64,000 nucleotides of DNA from JAZREA01 sp045660545 (GTDB lineage Bacteria; Bacillota; Clostridia; Monoglobales; Firm-18): the NCBI GenBank assembly GCA_045660545.1, contig JAZREA010000005.1:1-64000 (forward strand), given 5' to 3'. The notes beneath the pieces were generated by a model. It worked only from the letters and a program-made list of their open reading frames with translations. It did not search any database and was not told the origin of the DNA. Each line of letters opens with the position of its first letter. Position 1 is the first letter of the stretch. The translations under genes and the position numbers were made by a program. Below, piece by piece: positions 7,765 through 17,887 of this stretch.

Positions 7765-9078
7765 TTATTCGCGGGTAATTCCGAACTTTTCCTTGTTTTC
7801 GTCGCGCGTCTTTAACATTACCCTTATTCCGCCAACTGCTGCCAAAACAAGCATTATGTCAAAAAGTGTGTTGAACGTGTAGGTCGCGGCACGTATCTCG
7901 CAGTTGCCGTTTAGCACCACAGCGGACACAAGCGCCAAAAGCCACATAACAACAAGACCGACGGAAAATTCACCGACGTATTTAAGGGCAGGGTATTTCT
8001 TGCGTACAAACAGTGCTACAAGAACGTACACAAGCGCTATTACCATAAAGCTTGTAAGGCCTGTTGGGATATAGAGCTTTTTTACAGTGCCGTACAGGTT
8101 AAAGGGCATGGTTGACTCAAAGTAGAACGCCGCCTTTGCCTCGTTGTTTAAAAGCTTTATAAAATTAACCGGGTGGGTGATGTAATAGCCGATGATTTTT
8201 TTGTAACTGATTTTGCTATAAAAAGTGTTTTCGAGGTCGTAGCTTTCGGCGTCTTCTTTCATACCGTAGTAGACTTCTTTAAAGTCATTAAGCTTAGGGT
8301 CGAGGCCTAAAACTTCTACGCTATCGAACTTGGCTACGCCGTAGAAAACGGAGTTATAAAGGCTTTGCTTATAGTCGGCACTCTTATAGTTAAATGTAAA
8401 AGCTACGCTTTGTACAAGCAAAACTGCACCTAAAACGACAGCCAAAACAGAAGCTGATTTGGAGGACGAAAGTCTATAAAGCCTGATTAGCAAAAAGCCG
8501 AGAACCAAAGACGTTACAGCCTGCGCTGTTCCTAAGCAGCTATACGCCAAAACCGCTAAAAACGCAAGTATTATACCCGATAAGCCGACCTTTTCCCTTT
8601 TATAAAAATATGCAAACATTGAGCATATTAAAAGTAAAAGTATCAAAATCAGCGGGTAAATGTGAAGAGTTTTAAAGTATGCGAGGTTTGAAAAGTCGCA
8701 AAAGACAAACAGCAAAAGACCTGCGCAAAGATATGTTGTCCAACTATGCGAAGTTTTAGACGCAGAAGTTATGGCAAGGCACAGGACCAGAACAAGAAAA
8801 ATCCCCAGCAAAGCTATTGGAAGCATAGCGGGTATAGTGCCGTTTATCGCCATCTTCTTCATAACAGACACAAGCGTCTCTTGCGTTCCGTCAAGCGAAA
8901 CAGAGCTATTAAGAACTCCGTATGCATAACCGCTGTCGGAAGAATACAGCCCCATCTTTTCCATAAAGGATATGGGGACGGTGTCTACACCGACAGAGGA
9001 GGATATGATTGCAAAAACAAGCAAAACAGTCGCAGTAGTCGCAACTATAAGGAGAGGCCAATTTTCCTTTGATTTCAT
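7765..9078 (-). CDS. Polytopic membrane protein of unknown function
   Basis: 437 residues with roughly ten or eleven hydrophobic segments, a large polar loop at about 245-320, and a short basic C-terminal tail. The overall plan recalls glycosyltransferase-C or O-antigen-polymerase-type membrane proteins, but no catalytic motif can be assigned, so no function is claimed. Its place in an operon with an LtaS-like enzyme would fit a role in envelope polymer synthesis (weak inference). The ATG follows GGAGGTTTTAAT, a good ribosome binding site 14 bp after folC. Confidence 0.6.
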   Translation of the reverse strand: MKSKENWPLLIVATTATVLLVFAIISSSVGVDTVPISFMEKMGLYSSDSGYAYGVLNSSVSLDGTQETLVSVMKKMAINGTIPAMLPIALLGIFLVLVLCLAITSASKTSHSWTTYLCAGLLLFVFCDFSNLAYFKTLHIYPLILILLLLICSMFAYFYKREKVGLSGIILAFLAVLAYSCLGTAQAVTSLVLGFLLIRLYRLSSSKSASVLAVVLGAVLLVQSVAFTFNYKSADYKQSLYNSVFYGVAKFDSVEVLGLDPKLNDFKEVYYGMKEDAESYDLENTFYSKISYKKIIGYYITHPVNFIKLLNNEAKAAFYFESTMPFNLYGTVKKLYIPTGLTSFMVIALVYVLVALFVRKKYPALKYVGEFSVGLVVMWLLALVSAVVLNGNCEIRAATYTFNTLFDIMLVLAAVGGIRVMLKTRDENKEKFGITRE

Positions 9079-9092
9079 ATTAAAACCTCCAA

Positions 9093-10340
9093 TTACAAAA
9101 GTTCGCGGTCTATAAGACCAAGCAGATACAAAGAGCCGCAGACACAGATAACGCCGTTTGGACCCGTTAACGTCTTTGCAAGTGCTATTGCTTTATTAAC
9201 GTCAGGCTCGGCGTAAACAGAGGAAAAAGAGCCTTTCGCCGCAGAAGCTAACTCCTCGGCAGTCGTTTTTCTCGGGTTGTCTGTTTCGGTTGCGACAAAT
9301 GTGTCGGCAACGGTCGACAAAAGCTCTATACATTTTTGATACTCTTTGTCTTTTAACATAGCTGTTACAAGAGTGACTTTTTTATCAGGGAAGTATGTTT
9401 TAAGAGCGTCAGTAAGCTCGGTAACTCCTGATAAGTTGTGTGCGCCGTCCTGTATTATAAGCGGGTTTTCGGATAAAAGCTCGAGCCTTCCTCTAAAACG
9501 TGTTGTGCCAAGACCTTCCCTTATAGCTTCGTCGCTGACGCCGATAAGGCGGGAAGCCTCTATTGCGGACACTGCGTTATAGACCTGATGCTTGCCAAGC
9601 ATATTTATATGGTATGGCTCTTCTTTGTACAAAAAGTCTGTACCCCAAATATCCTGTTTTATGATTTTAACCGAGCTTTTATCGGGTATAACAAGGCTAA
9701 CGCCCGTCTTTTCACAAGCGCTTTTAATGACTTCGTCTGCCTCGGCAGGGTTGTTGGCGTAGGAAATAACGGAGGAGCCGCTTTTTATAATACCGCACTT
9801 TTCGAACGCTATTTTTGCAACCGTGTCGCCAAGGTATTCTGTATGGTCTAAGCTTATGCTTGTGATTATTGCAAGAACGGGTGGTGGGATGACGTTTGTG
9901 GCGTCGAACCTGCCGCCCATACCGACCTCGAGAACTACGTAGTCGCAGCCCTGGTCATAAAAATACAAAAATCCGATTGCAGTAACAAGCTCAAACTCGG
10001 TAGGCTCAATACCGCTGTCTTGCAACGCATCTTTTACTTGGCTTGTGTACTTTGCAAGGTCTTCCTTTGAAATTTCGGCATTGTTAATCTGGATGCGCTC
10101 TGTAAACGAATAGACGTAGGGGGAGATATACTTTCCCACCTTGTAGCCGTCTTTGATTAACATATCTGAAATATACGAAGTGGTGGAGCCCTTGCCGTTT
10201 GTGCCTGCTATGTGTATGAATTTTAGCTTTTTATGAGGATTACCGAGGCGGTTTAAAAGCGCCTCGGTAGTATCAAGACCAAGCTTTATTCCAAACTTAT
10301 TTTTTGAATGGATATATTCTATGCTTTGTTGGTAATTCAT
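9093..10340 (-). CDS. folC: Folylpolyglutamate synthase / dihydrofolate synthase
   Basis: 415 residues, normal length for FolC, a Mur-ligase-fold enzyme that adds glutamate to dihydropteroate or tetrahydrofolate with ATP. The nucleotide-binding loop [11 protein letters not shown] is at about 43-53, the Fol[16 protein letters not shown] segment follows, and [12 protein letters not shown] and DGAHN complete the central and C-terminal domains. It overlaps valS by four bases (ATGA), so it is translationally coupled; valS-folC is a common Firmicutes pair. Confidence 0.95.
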   Translation of the reverse strand: MNYQQSIEYIHSKNKFGIKLGLDTTEALLNRLGNPHKKLKFIHIAGTNGKGSTTSYISDMLIKDGYKVGKYISPYVYSFTERIQINNAEISKEDLAKYTSQVKDALQDSGIEPTEFELVTAIGFLYFYDQGCDYVVLEVGMGGRFDATNVIPPPVLAIITSISLDHTEYLGDTVAKIAFEKCGIIKSGSSVISYANNPAEADEVIKSACEKTGVSLVIPDKSSVKIIKQDIWGTDFLYKEEPYHINMLGKHQVYNAVSAIEASRLIGVSDEAIREGLGTTRFRGRLELLSENPLIIQDGAHNLSGVTELTDALKTYFPDKKVTLVTAMLKDKEYQKCIELLSTVADTFVATETDNPRKTTAEELASAAKGSFSSVYAEPDVNKAIALAKTLTGPNGVICVCGSLYLLGLIDRELL

Positions 10341-12949
10341 TTTAATTTTTCTATACCTTCCAGGACTTTGTCAAGCATTTCGCGGTACATATCGCCCTTT
10401 GCCTTTTCCTTTTCAACAACTGCGGCAGGAGCCTTGGCAACGAAAGATTCGTTGGAAAGCTTGTTTTCTACGCGGCTGATTTCGTCTTCAAGACGCTTTT
10501 TCTCGGCGCTTAGACGTTCGAGCTCTTTGTCTTTGTCTACAAGGTCGCCTTGTGGCATAAATATCTCAGCCTTGTTTACTACAACACAAACGGAGTTTTC
10601 GGGTATTTCGGATTTGTCCGAAGTAACTACAACTTCGTTTGCGCCGGCAAGCTTGATGTAGAAAGCGGCGCCTGCTTCAAAGAGGTCTTTATCTTCTGTT
10701 ACTATTACAAGCTTTGCCTTCTTTGAAGGCGGAACATTCATTTCTGCACGAAGGTTTCTTACAGCCTTAATAGCTTCCTTGATAGTTTCGAGGCTTTCCT
10801 CCTCGTTGGAGAAGTTAAGCTTTTCGTCCGCTACGCTCCAGTCTGAAATCATGATGCTCTTTTTATCAGACACCGGTAGATAGCTGTATATCTCCTCGGT
10901 TATAAACGGCATAAAAGGATGAAGAAGCTTTAATATGTTGGAAAGAACATATATAAGCACGTTCTGTGGGTTTTTGTCTGTGCCGAGCCTTGGCTTTACA
11001 AGCTCGATATACCAGTCGCAGAATTCATCCCAGATAAAATCATAAAGGTTCTGGACAGCGATTCCGAGCTCGTATTTATCGAGGTTGTCCGTAACGCGCT
11101 CGATTAGCTTATTGAGCTTACTCAAAATCCACTTGTCTTCAAGCTCCAAAGAGGAGGGGAGAACGTCGCTTGCGCTTTCGTCCGCGTTCATAAGAACGAA
11201 CCTTGATGCGTTCCAGATTTTGTTAGCGAAGTTTCTGCTTGCCTCAACCCTTTCGTCATAAAAACGCATATCGTTACCCGGAGAGTTACCGGTAGCGAGA
11301 GTGAATCTTAGCGCGTCTGCACCGTATTTGTCTATAACTTCGAGCGGGTCGATACCGTTGCCGAGAGATTTACTCATCTTTCTGCCCTGGCTATCACGAA
11401 CGATACCGTGTATCAAGACGGTGTCAAACGGGCTTTTGCCCATATGCTCAACGCCGCTGAATATCATACGTGCTACCCAGAAGAAGATGATGTCATAGCC
11501 TGTAACGAGAACGCTTGTGGGATAGAAGTAGTCAAGCTCTTCTGTCTTGTCCGGCCATCCCAAAGTGGCAAACGGCCAAAGAGCCGACGAGAACCATGTG
11601 TCCAAAACGTCGTTGTCTTGTCTTACGTTTGCGCCGCACTTGGGGCAAGTGGTGATATCTGTTTTGGAAACAGTAGTCTCGCCACATTCGTCGCAGTAGA
11701 AAGCGGGGATTCTGTGACCCCACCAGAGCTGACGGGAAATACACCAGTCGTGTACGTTTTCCATCCAGTTTGTGTATGTCTTGGTAAAGCGTTCAGGAAC
11801 AAAGCGGGTAGTACCGTTTTTAACAACTTCGAGCGCAGGCTCTGCAAGAGGCTGCATTTTAACAAACCACTGCTTTGAAGTCATAGGTTCTACGGTTGTT
11901 CCGCACCTGTAACACTGGCCAACATTGTGTGAGTGGTCCTCAACTTTAAGCAGGAGGCCAAGCTTTTCCAAATCTGCTACAACGGCCTTTCTTGCCTCGT
12001 ATCTGTCCATTCCCTCGTATTTGCCGCCGTTTGCGTTGATTGTTGCGTCGTCGTTCATAACCTTGATTTGTTCGAGGTTATGTCTAAGGCCAACTTCAAA
12101 GTCGTTAGGGTCGTGAGCAGGAGTAATTTTAACGCAACCTGTTCCGAACTCCTTGTCGACGTAGTCGTCTGCGATAACGGGGATTTCTCTATCCATAAGA
12201 GGAAGCATAAGTGTCTTGCCTACAAGGTCTTTATACCTTTCGTCTTCCGGATTAACCGCTACGGCAGTATCGCCCATCAAGGTCTCCGGACGGGTTGTAG
12301 CGATTATTACATAGCCGTCTGAGCCTACGATTGGGTACTTAATGTGCCAGAAATGTCCCGGCTGGTCTGCGTACTCAACCTCTGCGTCAGAAAGCGCAGT
12401 AGTACAGTGAGGACACCAGTTTATAATTCTGTTGCCCTGATATATAAGGCCCTTGTTGTATAGGTTTACAAACACTTCGCGGACTGCCTTTGAGCACTTT
12501 TCGTCCATTGTGAAGCGCTCTCTGTCCCAGTCGCACGAGCTTCCGAGCTTTTTAAGCTGGTTTATGATGTTGCTGCCGTACTGGTGCTTCCATTCCCACA
12601 CTCTTTCTAAGAACTTTTCACGGCCGAGGTCGTATCTTGTCAGGCCTTCCTCGTTCCTTAAAACTTCTTCAACCTTTATCTGTGTGGCTATACCTGCGTG
12701 GTCTGTACCAGGCAGCCAAAGAGCTTCTTCGCCCTTCATTCTGTGGTATCTGATAAGTATATCCTGCAAGGTTTCGTCAAGCGCGTGGCCCATATGGAGC
12801 TTGCCTGTTACGTTTGGCGGCGGGATTACTATGGTAAAAGGCTTTTTGTCCGGGTTGGGCTTTGCGTGGAAATAGCCTTTTGACACCCATTCGTTATAGA
12901 GTCGGTCTTCAACCTTTTTCGGGTCGTACTTAGTTTCTAAGTTTTTCAT
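10337..12949 (-). CDS. valS: Valyl-tRNA synthetase
   Basis: 870 residues, full length for bacterial ValRS, a class I synthetase. The HIGH-type motif is [14 protein letters not shown] near residue 46, followed by a CP1 editing domain with [14 protein letters not shown]. Zinc-site CxxC pairs occur in the 400s, KMSKSLGNG is near 525, and the C-terminal coiled-coil arm runs through the last 65 residues. It is coupled at both ends by four-base overlaps with the LtaS-like gene and folC. No T-box leader is possible directly ahead of it because the preceding gene abuts it. Confidence 0.97.
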   Translation of the reverse strand: MKNLETKYDPKKVEDRLYNEWVSKGYFHAKPNPDKKPFTIVIPPPNVTGKLHMGHALDETLQDILIRYHRMKGEEALWLPGTDHAGIATQIKVEEVLRNEEGLTRYDLGREKFLERVWEWKHQYGSNIINQLKKLGSSCDWDRERFTMDEKCSKAVREVFVNLYNKGLIYQGNRIINWCPHCTTALSDAEVEYADQPGHFWHIKYPIVGSDGYVIIATTRPETLMGDTAVAVNPEDERYKDLVGKTLMLPLMDREIPVIADDYVDKEFGTGCVKITPAHDPNDFEVGLRHNLEQIKVMNDDATINANGGKYEGMDRYEARKAVVADLEKLGLLLKVEDHSHNVGQCYRCGTTVEPMTSKQWFVKMQPLAEPALEVVKNGTTRFVPERFTKTYTNWMENVHDWCISRQLWWGHRIPAFYCDECGETTVSKTDITTCPKCGANVRQDNDVLDTWFSSALWPFATLGWPDKTEELDYFYPTSVLVTGYDIIFFWVARMIFSGVEHMGKSPFDTVLIHGIVRDSQGRKMSKSLGNGIDPLEVIDKYGADALRFTLATGNSPGNDMRFYDERVEASRNFANKIWNASRFVLMNADESASDVLPSSLELEDKWILSKLNKLIERVTDNLDKYELGIAVQNLYDFIWDEFCDWYIELVKPRLGTDKNPQNVLIYVLSNILKLLHPFMPFITEEIYSYLPVSDKKSIMISDWSVADEKLNFSNEEESLETIKEAIKAVRNLRAEMNVPPSKKAKLVIVTEDKDLFEAGAAFYIKLAGANEVVVTSDKSEIPENSVCVVVNKAEIFMPQGDLVDKDKELERLSAEKKRLEDEISRVENKLSNESFVAKAPAAVVEKEKAKGDMYREMLDKVLEGIEKLK

Positions 12950-14847
12950 TGGTCTTCTCCTCTTTCTACTTGGTAGTCCTTGATATTTCGATATTGCAAT
13001 AATTTATATTTGTTTATTACTTCGTTTTGTTCCTCTGTTAAAGTTTCCTCCAGCGTTCCGGGGTAGCCGTTATGGTTCCTCGAAAGCAGAGGTGCAAAGT
13101 TAGACATTTCGTCACAAAACGCAAAGAACGGCGGAAGCTCTAAATCCATATATTTAAACATTTTAACAGCAAGATAGTTTGCTGAAATGAGCTCTTGCTC
13201 GCCCTTTAACTGAGGCTTGGTGCTTCTTAAAAATGCCTTATTGCCGATTATAAGATAGTCGGTTGAGTACATATTTAAAAGATTCTGTGCATCCTTACTT
13301 TCGCCGCCTATGTCGAGCCCTAACTTTTTGAACATAGTCTGCTCGTCGTCAAGGTAGGGAAGGTGGTCACCGAAGAACACTAAAACTGTGGGCTCATCTA
13401 TGGTATTTATATAGTCATAGATTGTTTCCAGCAAGACGTCTGCCGCCTTTATTCCGCCCAGGTAGTTGTTGATTATATAATATTCGTTTTCTGCAAGCTC
13501 GGGCGTTTTGGCAACGTATTCCTTGCCGTAGGTGAGCCTTTTTTCGTTATACGGACCGTGGTTTTGTATCGTGATTGTGAAGCTGAAGTGGCCGCCCTCT
13601 TCACCGCTTTCGATATGCTTTTGAAAGTCGGATATTATCATATCCGAAGCCAGAGTGTCGTCGGCGTAATAACCTGTGGACAGGGGTATCTCTACGCCTT
13701 GTGCCTCTAAGTCATCTCTGGACGTAAAGCTGTCGAAGCCAAGCCTTGGATAAACGTTTTGCCTGTTATAAAACCAGGCGTTACCCGGGTGCATGGCGCT
13801 TGTTGTAAAGCCTGCTTCCTTAAAAAGCTGCACTATGGAGTAGGCGTCCTGGGTAATAAGCGTTTTGTATGCCGTAGGCATTGTGGGGCTGATTGCCGAC
13901 GTGTTACAGCCCGTTAAAAACTCAAACTCGGTGCTTGATGTGGCCCCGCCAAAGCCCGGGACGTATATTTGTCCGTAGCAGGCTTTTTTTCTGAGATTGT
14001 TCATATATGAATAAGGGTTTTCGTCGACAAATTCGATATTTCCCCAATCCTGAACATCGGTGTAAGCTTCGCACATTATGGCTATAACATTTGGGGCGTC
14101 GGACGGGATTTTATTGTCCGGATACGCGGACAGTATTTCGTCCGTATTTTCACCTGAGTAACTGTCGGGCTTGTCATAGCGCATGACAGACGTATTGTTT
14201 ATAAGAGAGTATACAAGGCCTTTGCTTGAAACGATTGTAGTTTCGTGGAAAATACCAAGATCCGCCAAAAGAGCGTTGTATATTCTGGTGTTTTGATATA
14301 TCAGGCTATATGCTCCTGCGCTGAGCGCGAGGGTTACGACAATTCCTATAAGCGAGGTGAGAAGCCCCGGCCTTTTGTTTTTAACCCTTTTGGCAACAAA
14401 CCAAAAGGACAAGGCACACACGACGACTACCAGTATGACGATGCCGTCAACAGTAATGTCGTAGTTTTGGATAATATTTTTAGCCTCTTTTGCAAGAGAG
14501 AAATCTGTCGGATTAAGGGGCTCATCACGAAACTTGATTTTAAAGTGGTTGATGAGCAACAACACAGAGAGAACTATGTTTGTTATAATAAATGACCATG
14601 ATATTTTGCCTATTGTGAAATACAAAAACAGCAAAAGTAAAAATATGGGGATTATGTTAAACAGCATAATGGGCCCATAAAGCTGAAGAACGTTGAAGTT
14701 TTGCGCAACCATCTGGTACAAAACTGTCCAGATTGCCATGACAAAAAGCAAAATAAGGGAACGGTGCAGAGAAAAATCTCCGTTATCGTTAAACGTTTTT
14801 TTGATGTAATTGAAAATAGATTTAAAAAAAGATTTAACCTTTTGCAT
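12946..14847 (-). CDS. LTA-synthase-family sulfatase-fold membrane enzyme
   Basis: 633 residues with five N-terminal transmembrane helices (to about 185) and a large extracellular sulfatase-fold domain. Recognisable parts are the metal ligand segment [10 protein letters not shown] (about 255-263), [16 protein letters not shown] with the probable catalytic Thr303, the [11 protein letters not shown] block and [11 protein letters not shown]. The family transfers glycerol phosphate or other phospho-groups from phosphatidylglycerol onto envelope glycopolymers. Which polymer this copy serves is unknown. It starts behind GAGGTTAATTT and lies nine bases after the HAD phosphatase gene. Confidence 0.88.
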   Translation of the reverse strand: MQKVKSFFKSIFNYIKKTFNDNGDFSLHRSLILLFVMAIWTVLYQMVAQNFNVLQLYGPIMLFNIIPIFLLLLFLYFTIGKISWSFIITNIVLSVLLLINHFKIKFRDEPLNPTDFSLAKEAKNIIQNYDITVDGIVILVVVVCALSFWFVAKRVKNKRPGLLTSLIGIVVTLALSAGAYSLIYQNTRIYNALLADLGIFHETTIVSSKGLVYSLINNTSVMRYDKPDSYSGENTDEILSAYPDNKIPSDAPNVIAIMCEAYTDVQDWGNIEFVDENPYSYMNNLRKKACYGQIYVPGFGGATSSTEFEFLTGCNTSAISPTMPTAYKTLITQDAYSIVQLFKEAGFTTSAMHPGNAWFYNRQNVYPRLGFDSFTSRDDLEAQGVEIPLSTGYYADDTLASDMIISDFQKHIESGEEGGHFSFTITIQNHGPYNEKRLTYGKEYVAKTPELAENEYYIINNYLGGIKAADVLLETIYDYINTIDEPTVLVFFGDHLPYLDDEQTMFKKLGLDIGGESKDAQNLLNMYSTDYLIIGNKAFLRSTKPQLKGEQELISANYLAVKMFKYMDLELPPFFAFCDEMSNFAPLLSRNHNGYPGTLEETLTEEQNEVINKYKLLQYRNIKDYQVERGEDQ

Positions 14848-14856
14848 AAATTAACC

Positions 14857-15501
14857 TCATTTTATTTTCAATATCTCCAATGGGTGAGAAACAATCGCCT
14901 GCGGACCGCCGCTTTGTAACTCTTTTTCGTCTCTGAATCCCCAGAGCGCACCTATTGTAAACAGGCCTGTGTTTTTACCTGTTTTCATATCTGTTAAGGT
15001 GTCTCCCGTGTATATGCAGTCGCTCTTTGTAACGCCGAGGGATTTGATTACGGCCTCGGGCATATCGGGAGCGGGCTTTACGGGCACGCCTTCTTTTTGC
15101 CCCAGGCAGACGTCTATAAGGTCGCCGAAAAGCTCGTCACAAATCTTTTTGACAGTGGAGTGGGGCTTGTTGGAGACAACGCCTGTTTTGCATCCGTTTT
15201 TCTTAAGATTTTGTAAAAGCTCTACAATTCCATCGTAGGGCTCGGTCAGATACATAAAGTCGTCGTCATATGTAGAGTTGTATTCGGGATAGACTTTGTC
15301 AAAAAACAGTTCCTCGTCCGCGCCGACCTCTGCGAGCATACGCTTTACAAGGGTTACCGCGCCGTCGCCTACCAAAAGCTTGTAACGCTCGGTTGGTATG
15401 GTGTCAAGACCATATTTTGCAAGCGCGCGGTTTGCAAAGTAAGCTATTGAATTTAACGAGTTTACCAAAGTGCCATCCAAATCAAATAAATAAGTTCTCA
15501 T
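14857..15501 (-). CDS. HAD phosphatase, phosphoglycolate-phosphatase-like
   Basis: 214 residues of the HAD subfamily IA. The nucleophile motif is FDLDGTLVNS at the N-terminus, motif II is the Ser of GVVSNKPH (about 108-115), and motif III/IV is YTGDTLTDMKTGKNTG. The cap is helical, as in Gph/PpaX. Probable substrates are small phosphomonoesters or pyrophosphate; no firm choice is possible. It is the first gene of the six-gene minus-strand operon ending with ymdB. Confidence 0.85.
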   Translation of the reverse strand: MRTYLFDLDGTLVNSLNSIAYFANRALAKYGLDTIPTERYKLLVGDGAVTLVKRMLAEVGADEELFFDKVYPEYNSTYDDDFMYLTEPYDGIVELLQNLKKNGCKTGVVSNKPHSTVKKICDELFGDLIDVCLGQKEGVPVKPAPDMPEAVIKSLGVTKSDCIYTGDTLTDMKTGKNTGLFTIGALWGFRDEKELQSGGPQAIVSHPLEILKIK

Positions 15502-15664
15502 TAGTATTTCTCCTTATTAATTATATGCTTTTCTATTTTACTACAAAAGGCCTAAATAGTCAATAAATTTAGGAAAAAATCTGTCGTTTGCATATATAAT
15601 GAAGAAAAAATTATATATGATATTGAAAAATGCTAAAAAAAGGGCATAAATTTTTAAAAAAGTA

Positions 15665-15693
15665 TTGCTTTTGGAACAAAAGTATGTTAAAAT
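15665..15693 (+). promoter_or_regulatory. Promoter of the rimP-nusA-infB operon
   Basis: TTGCTT and an extended -10 (TGTTAAAAT) separated by 17 bp lie 100 bp upstream of rimP. The rest of the 268-bp intergenic region between the HAD gene and this promoter is AT-rich, with no other feature seen. Confidence 0.75.
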
Positions 15694-15724
15694 ATGACAC
15701 AGAAGGTATATTGGATAAGTCAAG

Positions 15725-15756
15725 GAGTGGGGTTTCCCACTCTTTGTTTATTGTTT
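15725..15756 (+). promoter_or_regulatory. Leader hairpin/attenuator ahead of rimP-nusA
   Basis: GAGTGGG pairs with CCCACTC around a GTTT loop and is followed by a T-rich stretch, so it has the form of an intrinsic terminator inside the leader. A hairpin of this kind precedes rimP (ylxS) in many Firmicutes, and in Bacillus subtilis nusA is reported to be autoregulated through NusA-stimulated termination. That role is inferred here. Confidence 0.65.
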
Positions 15757-15769
15757 GGAGGTGTAAATT

Positions 15770-16231
15770 GTGATATTTTCAAAGACGGAAAAGCTTACTT
15801 ACGATATGGCTTTGCCTATTGTTAACTCCAATGGTTACGAGATTTATGACGTTGAGTACGTTAAGGAAGGACCGCACTGGTTTTTGAGAGTTTTTATCGA
15901 CCGTGAAGAAGGGGTTAATATCGATGACTGCGAGGTTATAAGCAGAAGCCTTGGTGCTTTGCTCGACGAGAAGGACTGCATCGGAAGTAATTACTTTTTA
16001 GAAGTATCCTCCCCGGGAATTGAGAGGAACCTGCGCCACGACGAGCACTTCCAAAGTGCAGTTGGGCAATCGGTAAAAATCAAGCTTTACAAGCAGGTGG
16101 GCGACCTAAAAGAGGTCGAGGGTGAGCTTATCGCCGCAGAACACGACAAGCTGACGGTTGACGCACAAAACGGCCCGATTGATGTGGAAAAGAAAAATAT
16201 TGCAAAGGCTAATATATTATTTGAGTTTTAA
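15770..16231 (+). CDS. rimP: Ribosome maturation factor RimP
   Basis: 153 residues, normal for RimP, needed for 30S subunit maturation. Visible family blocks are the N-terminal YDVEYVKEGPHWFLRVFID segment, DCEVISRSLGALLDE, and LEVSSPGIERNLRHDEHF leading into the C-terminal SH3-like domain. It starts at GTG behind TTTGGAGGTG. It is the first gene of the rimP-nusA-ylxR-ylxQ-infB-rbfA series. Confidence 0.95.
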   Translation: MIFSKTEKLTYDMALPIVNSNGYEIYDVEYVKEGPHWFLRVFIDREEGVNIDDCEVISRSLGALLDEKDCIGSNYFLEVSSPGIERNLRHDEHFQSAVGQSVKIKLYKQVGDLKEVEGELIAAEHDKLTVDAQNGPIDVEKKNIAKANILFEF

Positions 16232-16255
16232 TAAAACAGGAGGATTTTGGAAAAA

Positions 16256-17293
16256 ATGAGTGAAGATTTTGTAACATTACTTGAAGAGTTTGAAAAAGAA
16301 AAAGGCATAAGCCGCGACATTCTTATCGAAGCCCTGGAGACCGCACTTGTTTCTGCTTACAAAAGAAACTACGGAAGCAACCAGGACGTAAAGGTTGAAA
16401 TCGACAGACAAAACGGCAGTATGAGAGTGTTTATAAAAAAGATTGTTGTTGCAGTTGTTGAGGATGCCGACACACAGATTTCGCTTGACGAGGCAAAGGA
16501 AATCAGCCCTTCTTATTCCGAGGGGGATGTGGTTGAAATTGCTACTGCTCCACGTACATTCGGCCGTATTGCGGCACAGACTGCAAGACAGGTTGTTACA
16601 CAAAGAATCAGGGAAGCAGAAAGAGGCATGTTCTACAACCAGTTTGCCGACAAGCTAAACGACATTGTTAGCGGTACTGTTCAGAGAGTTGAAAAGAGAA
16701 GTGTTATTTTAAGAGTTGGAAGCGCTGACGCAATGCTTATGCAACAGGAACAGGTGGAGGCAGACAACTATCATCCGGGCCAGCGTCTTAAACTTTACGT
16801 TGTAGACGTACAGAGAACTACAAAGGGTCCACAGGTTATTATTTCGAGAACTCACAGCGGGCTTGTAAGAAAGCTCTTTGAACTTGAAGTTCCTGAAATT
16901 GCAACAGGTGTTGTTGAGATTAAAGGCGTTTCGAGAGAAGCCGGTTCGAGAACGAAGATTGCTGTTTTTGCCGCTGATTCCAACGTCGACCCGATTGGCG
17001 CATGCGTAGGTCCTAAGGGCGCTCGTGTTCAGGCGATTGTTGACGAGCTTATGGGAGAGAAAATAGACATCATCAAGTACAGCGAAGACCCGGCTGAGTA
17101 TGTTTCGGCTGCACTTGCTCCGACAACTGTCCTAAAATGCGACGTTAACGAGGCTGAAAAGTGCTGTACCGTTACCGTTAACGCAGACCAGCTTTCGCTC
17201 GCTATCGGTAAAGAGGGACAAAACGTACGCCTTGCAGCTAAGCTTACCGGTTGGAAAATCGACATAGTAAAAGCAGAAGGCGATGATGCTTAA
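16256..17293 (+). CDS. nusA: Transcription termination/antitermination factor NusA
   Basis: 345 residues, the usual Firmicutes length without the C-terminal acidic repeats of E. coli NusA. It has the N-terminal RNA-polymerase-binding domain (1-125), an S1 domain (about 130-200) and two KH domains, the first with GACVGPKGARVQ and the second with LAIGKEGQNVRLA. It modulates pausing and termination. The ATG lies 12 bases after AGGAGG; an upstream TTG is only three bases from that ribosome binding site and was rejected. The stop overlaps the next start (TAATG). Confidence 0.96.
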   Translation: MSEDFVTLLEEFEKEKGISRDILIEALETALVSAYKRNYGSNQDVKVEIDRQNGSMRVFIKKIVVAVVEDADTQISLDEAKEISPSYSEGDVVEIATAPRTFGRIAAQTARQVVTQRIREAERGMFYNQFADKLNDIVSGTVQRVEKRSVILRVGSADAMLMQQEQVEADNYHPGQRLKLYVVDVQRTTKGPQVIISRTHSGLVRKLFELEVPEIATGVVEIKGVSREAGSRTKIAVFAADSNVDPIGACVGPKGARVQAIVDELMGEKIDIIKYSEDPAEYVSAALAPTTVLKCDVNEAEKCCTVTVNADQLSLAIGKEGQNVRLAAKLTGWKIDIVKAEGDDA

Positions 17294-17565
17294 TGAAGCA
17301 CAAAAAGATTTTTGAAGACGGCAAATATGTTCCGCAGCGTATGTGTGTCGCTTGTCGGTGTGTCAGGCCAAAGGCGGAGCTTATACGGGTTGCCCGTATG
17401 GGTGAGGGCGTAAGTGTTTCTGACGGCGGCGGACGCGGAGCGTATGTTTGCAAAAACAAGGAATGTATCTTAAAGGCCCAGAAAACCGAAGCGTTAAAAA
17501 GAGGGCTTGGGACATTCGTTTCTTCTGAAATTTATGAGGAGTGTATGAATATTGACGGAAAGTAA
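17293..17565 (+). CDS. ylxR: YlxR family RNA-binding protein (RnpM)
   Basis: 90 residues with the DUF448 signatures RMCVACRCVRPKAELIRVAR near the N-terminus and GGGRGAYVCKNKEC in the middle. The family has been described as an RNA-binding modulator of RNase P; that role is taken from family knowledge. It is translationally coupled to nusA and overlaps the following L7Ae-family gene by 14 bases. Confidence 0.92.
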   Translation: MKHKKIFEDGKYVPQRMCVACRCVRPKAELIRVARMGEGVSVSDGGGRGAYVCKNKECILKAQKTEALKRGLGTFVSSEIYEECMNIDGK

Positions 17566-17887
17566 ATTTTACGGTATGTTGGGGCTTGCACGTCGTTCGG
17601 GCAATTTGGCTTTTGGCACCGACGCTGTACTTAACGCGGTAAGGGGAGGCAAGGCAGAGCTTGTAGTTATATCCTGCGACTGCTCCAAGAACACTGCGAA
17701 AAAGCTTGTGGACAAATGCAGCTTTTACAAAACAGAGCACATCACTTTCGCCACAAGCGAAAAGCTTGGTAAGGCTACGGGAAACGACAACAGTGTCGCG
17801 CTTGCAATTACTGATAAAAATTTTGCTGACGCAATTTTAGATATATACAATAATTTAACGGAGGTGGCTGAAAATGGCAGCTGTTAA
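17552..17887 (+). CDS. ylxQ: L7Ae/L30e-family RNA-binding protein (YlxQ)
   Basis: 111 residues of the L7Ae/L30e/Gadd45 fold. The motif [23 protein letters not shown] opens the protein (given in parts: [13 protein letters not shown] then FGTDAV), followed by a [15 protein letters not shown] strand-helix. Members bind kink-turn or related RNA. The start is TTG, with GAGGAG ten bases upstream. It overlaps ylxR at the start and infB by 14 bases at the end, which is standard for this cluster. Confidence 0.85.
   Translation: MTESKFYGMLGLARRSGNLAFGTDAVLNAVRGGKAELVVISCDCSKNTAKKLVDKCSFYKTEHITFATSEKLGKATGNDNSVALAITDKNFADAILDIYNNLTEVAENGSC

Noticed and set aside
12946..14900. T-box leader for valS
   Set aside because: The upstream LtaS-like gene overlaps valS by four bases and no T-box features are seen before the operon's first gene.
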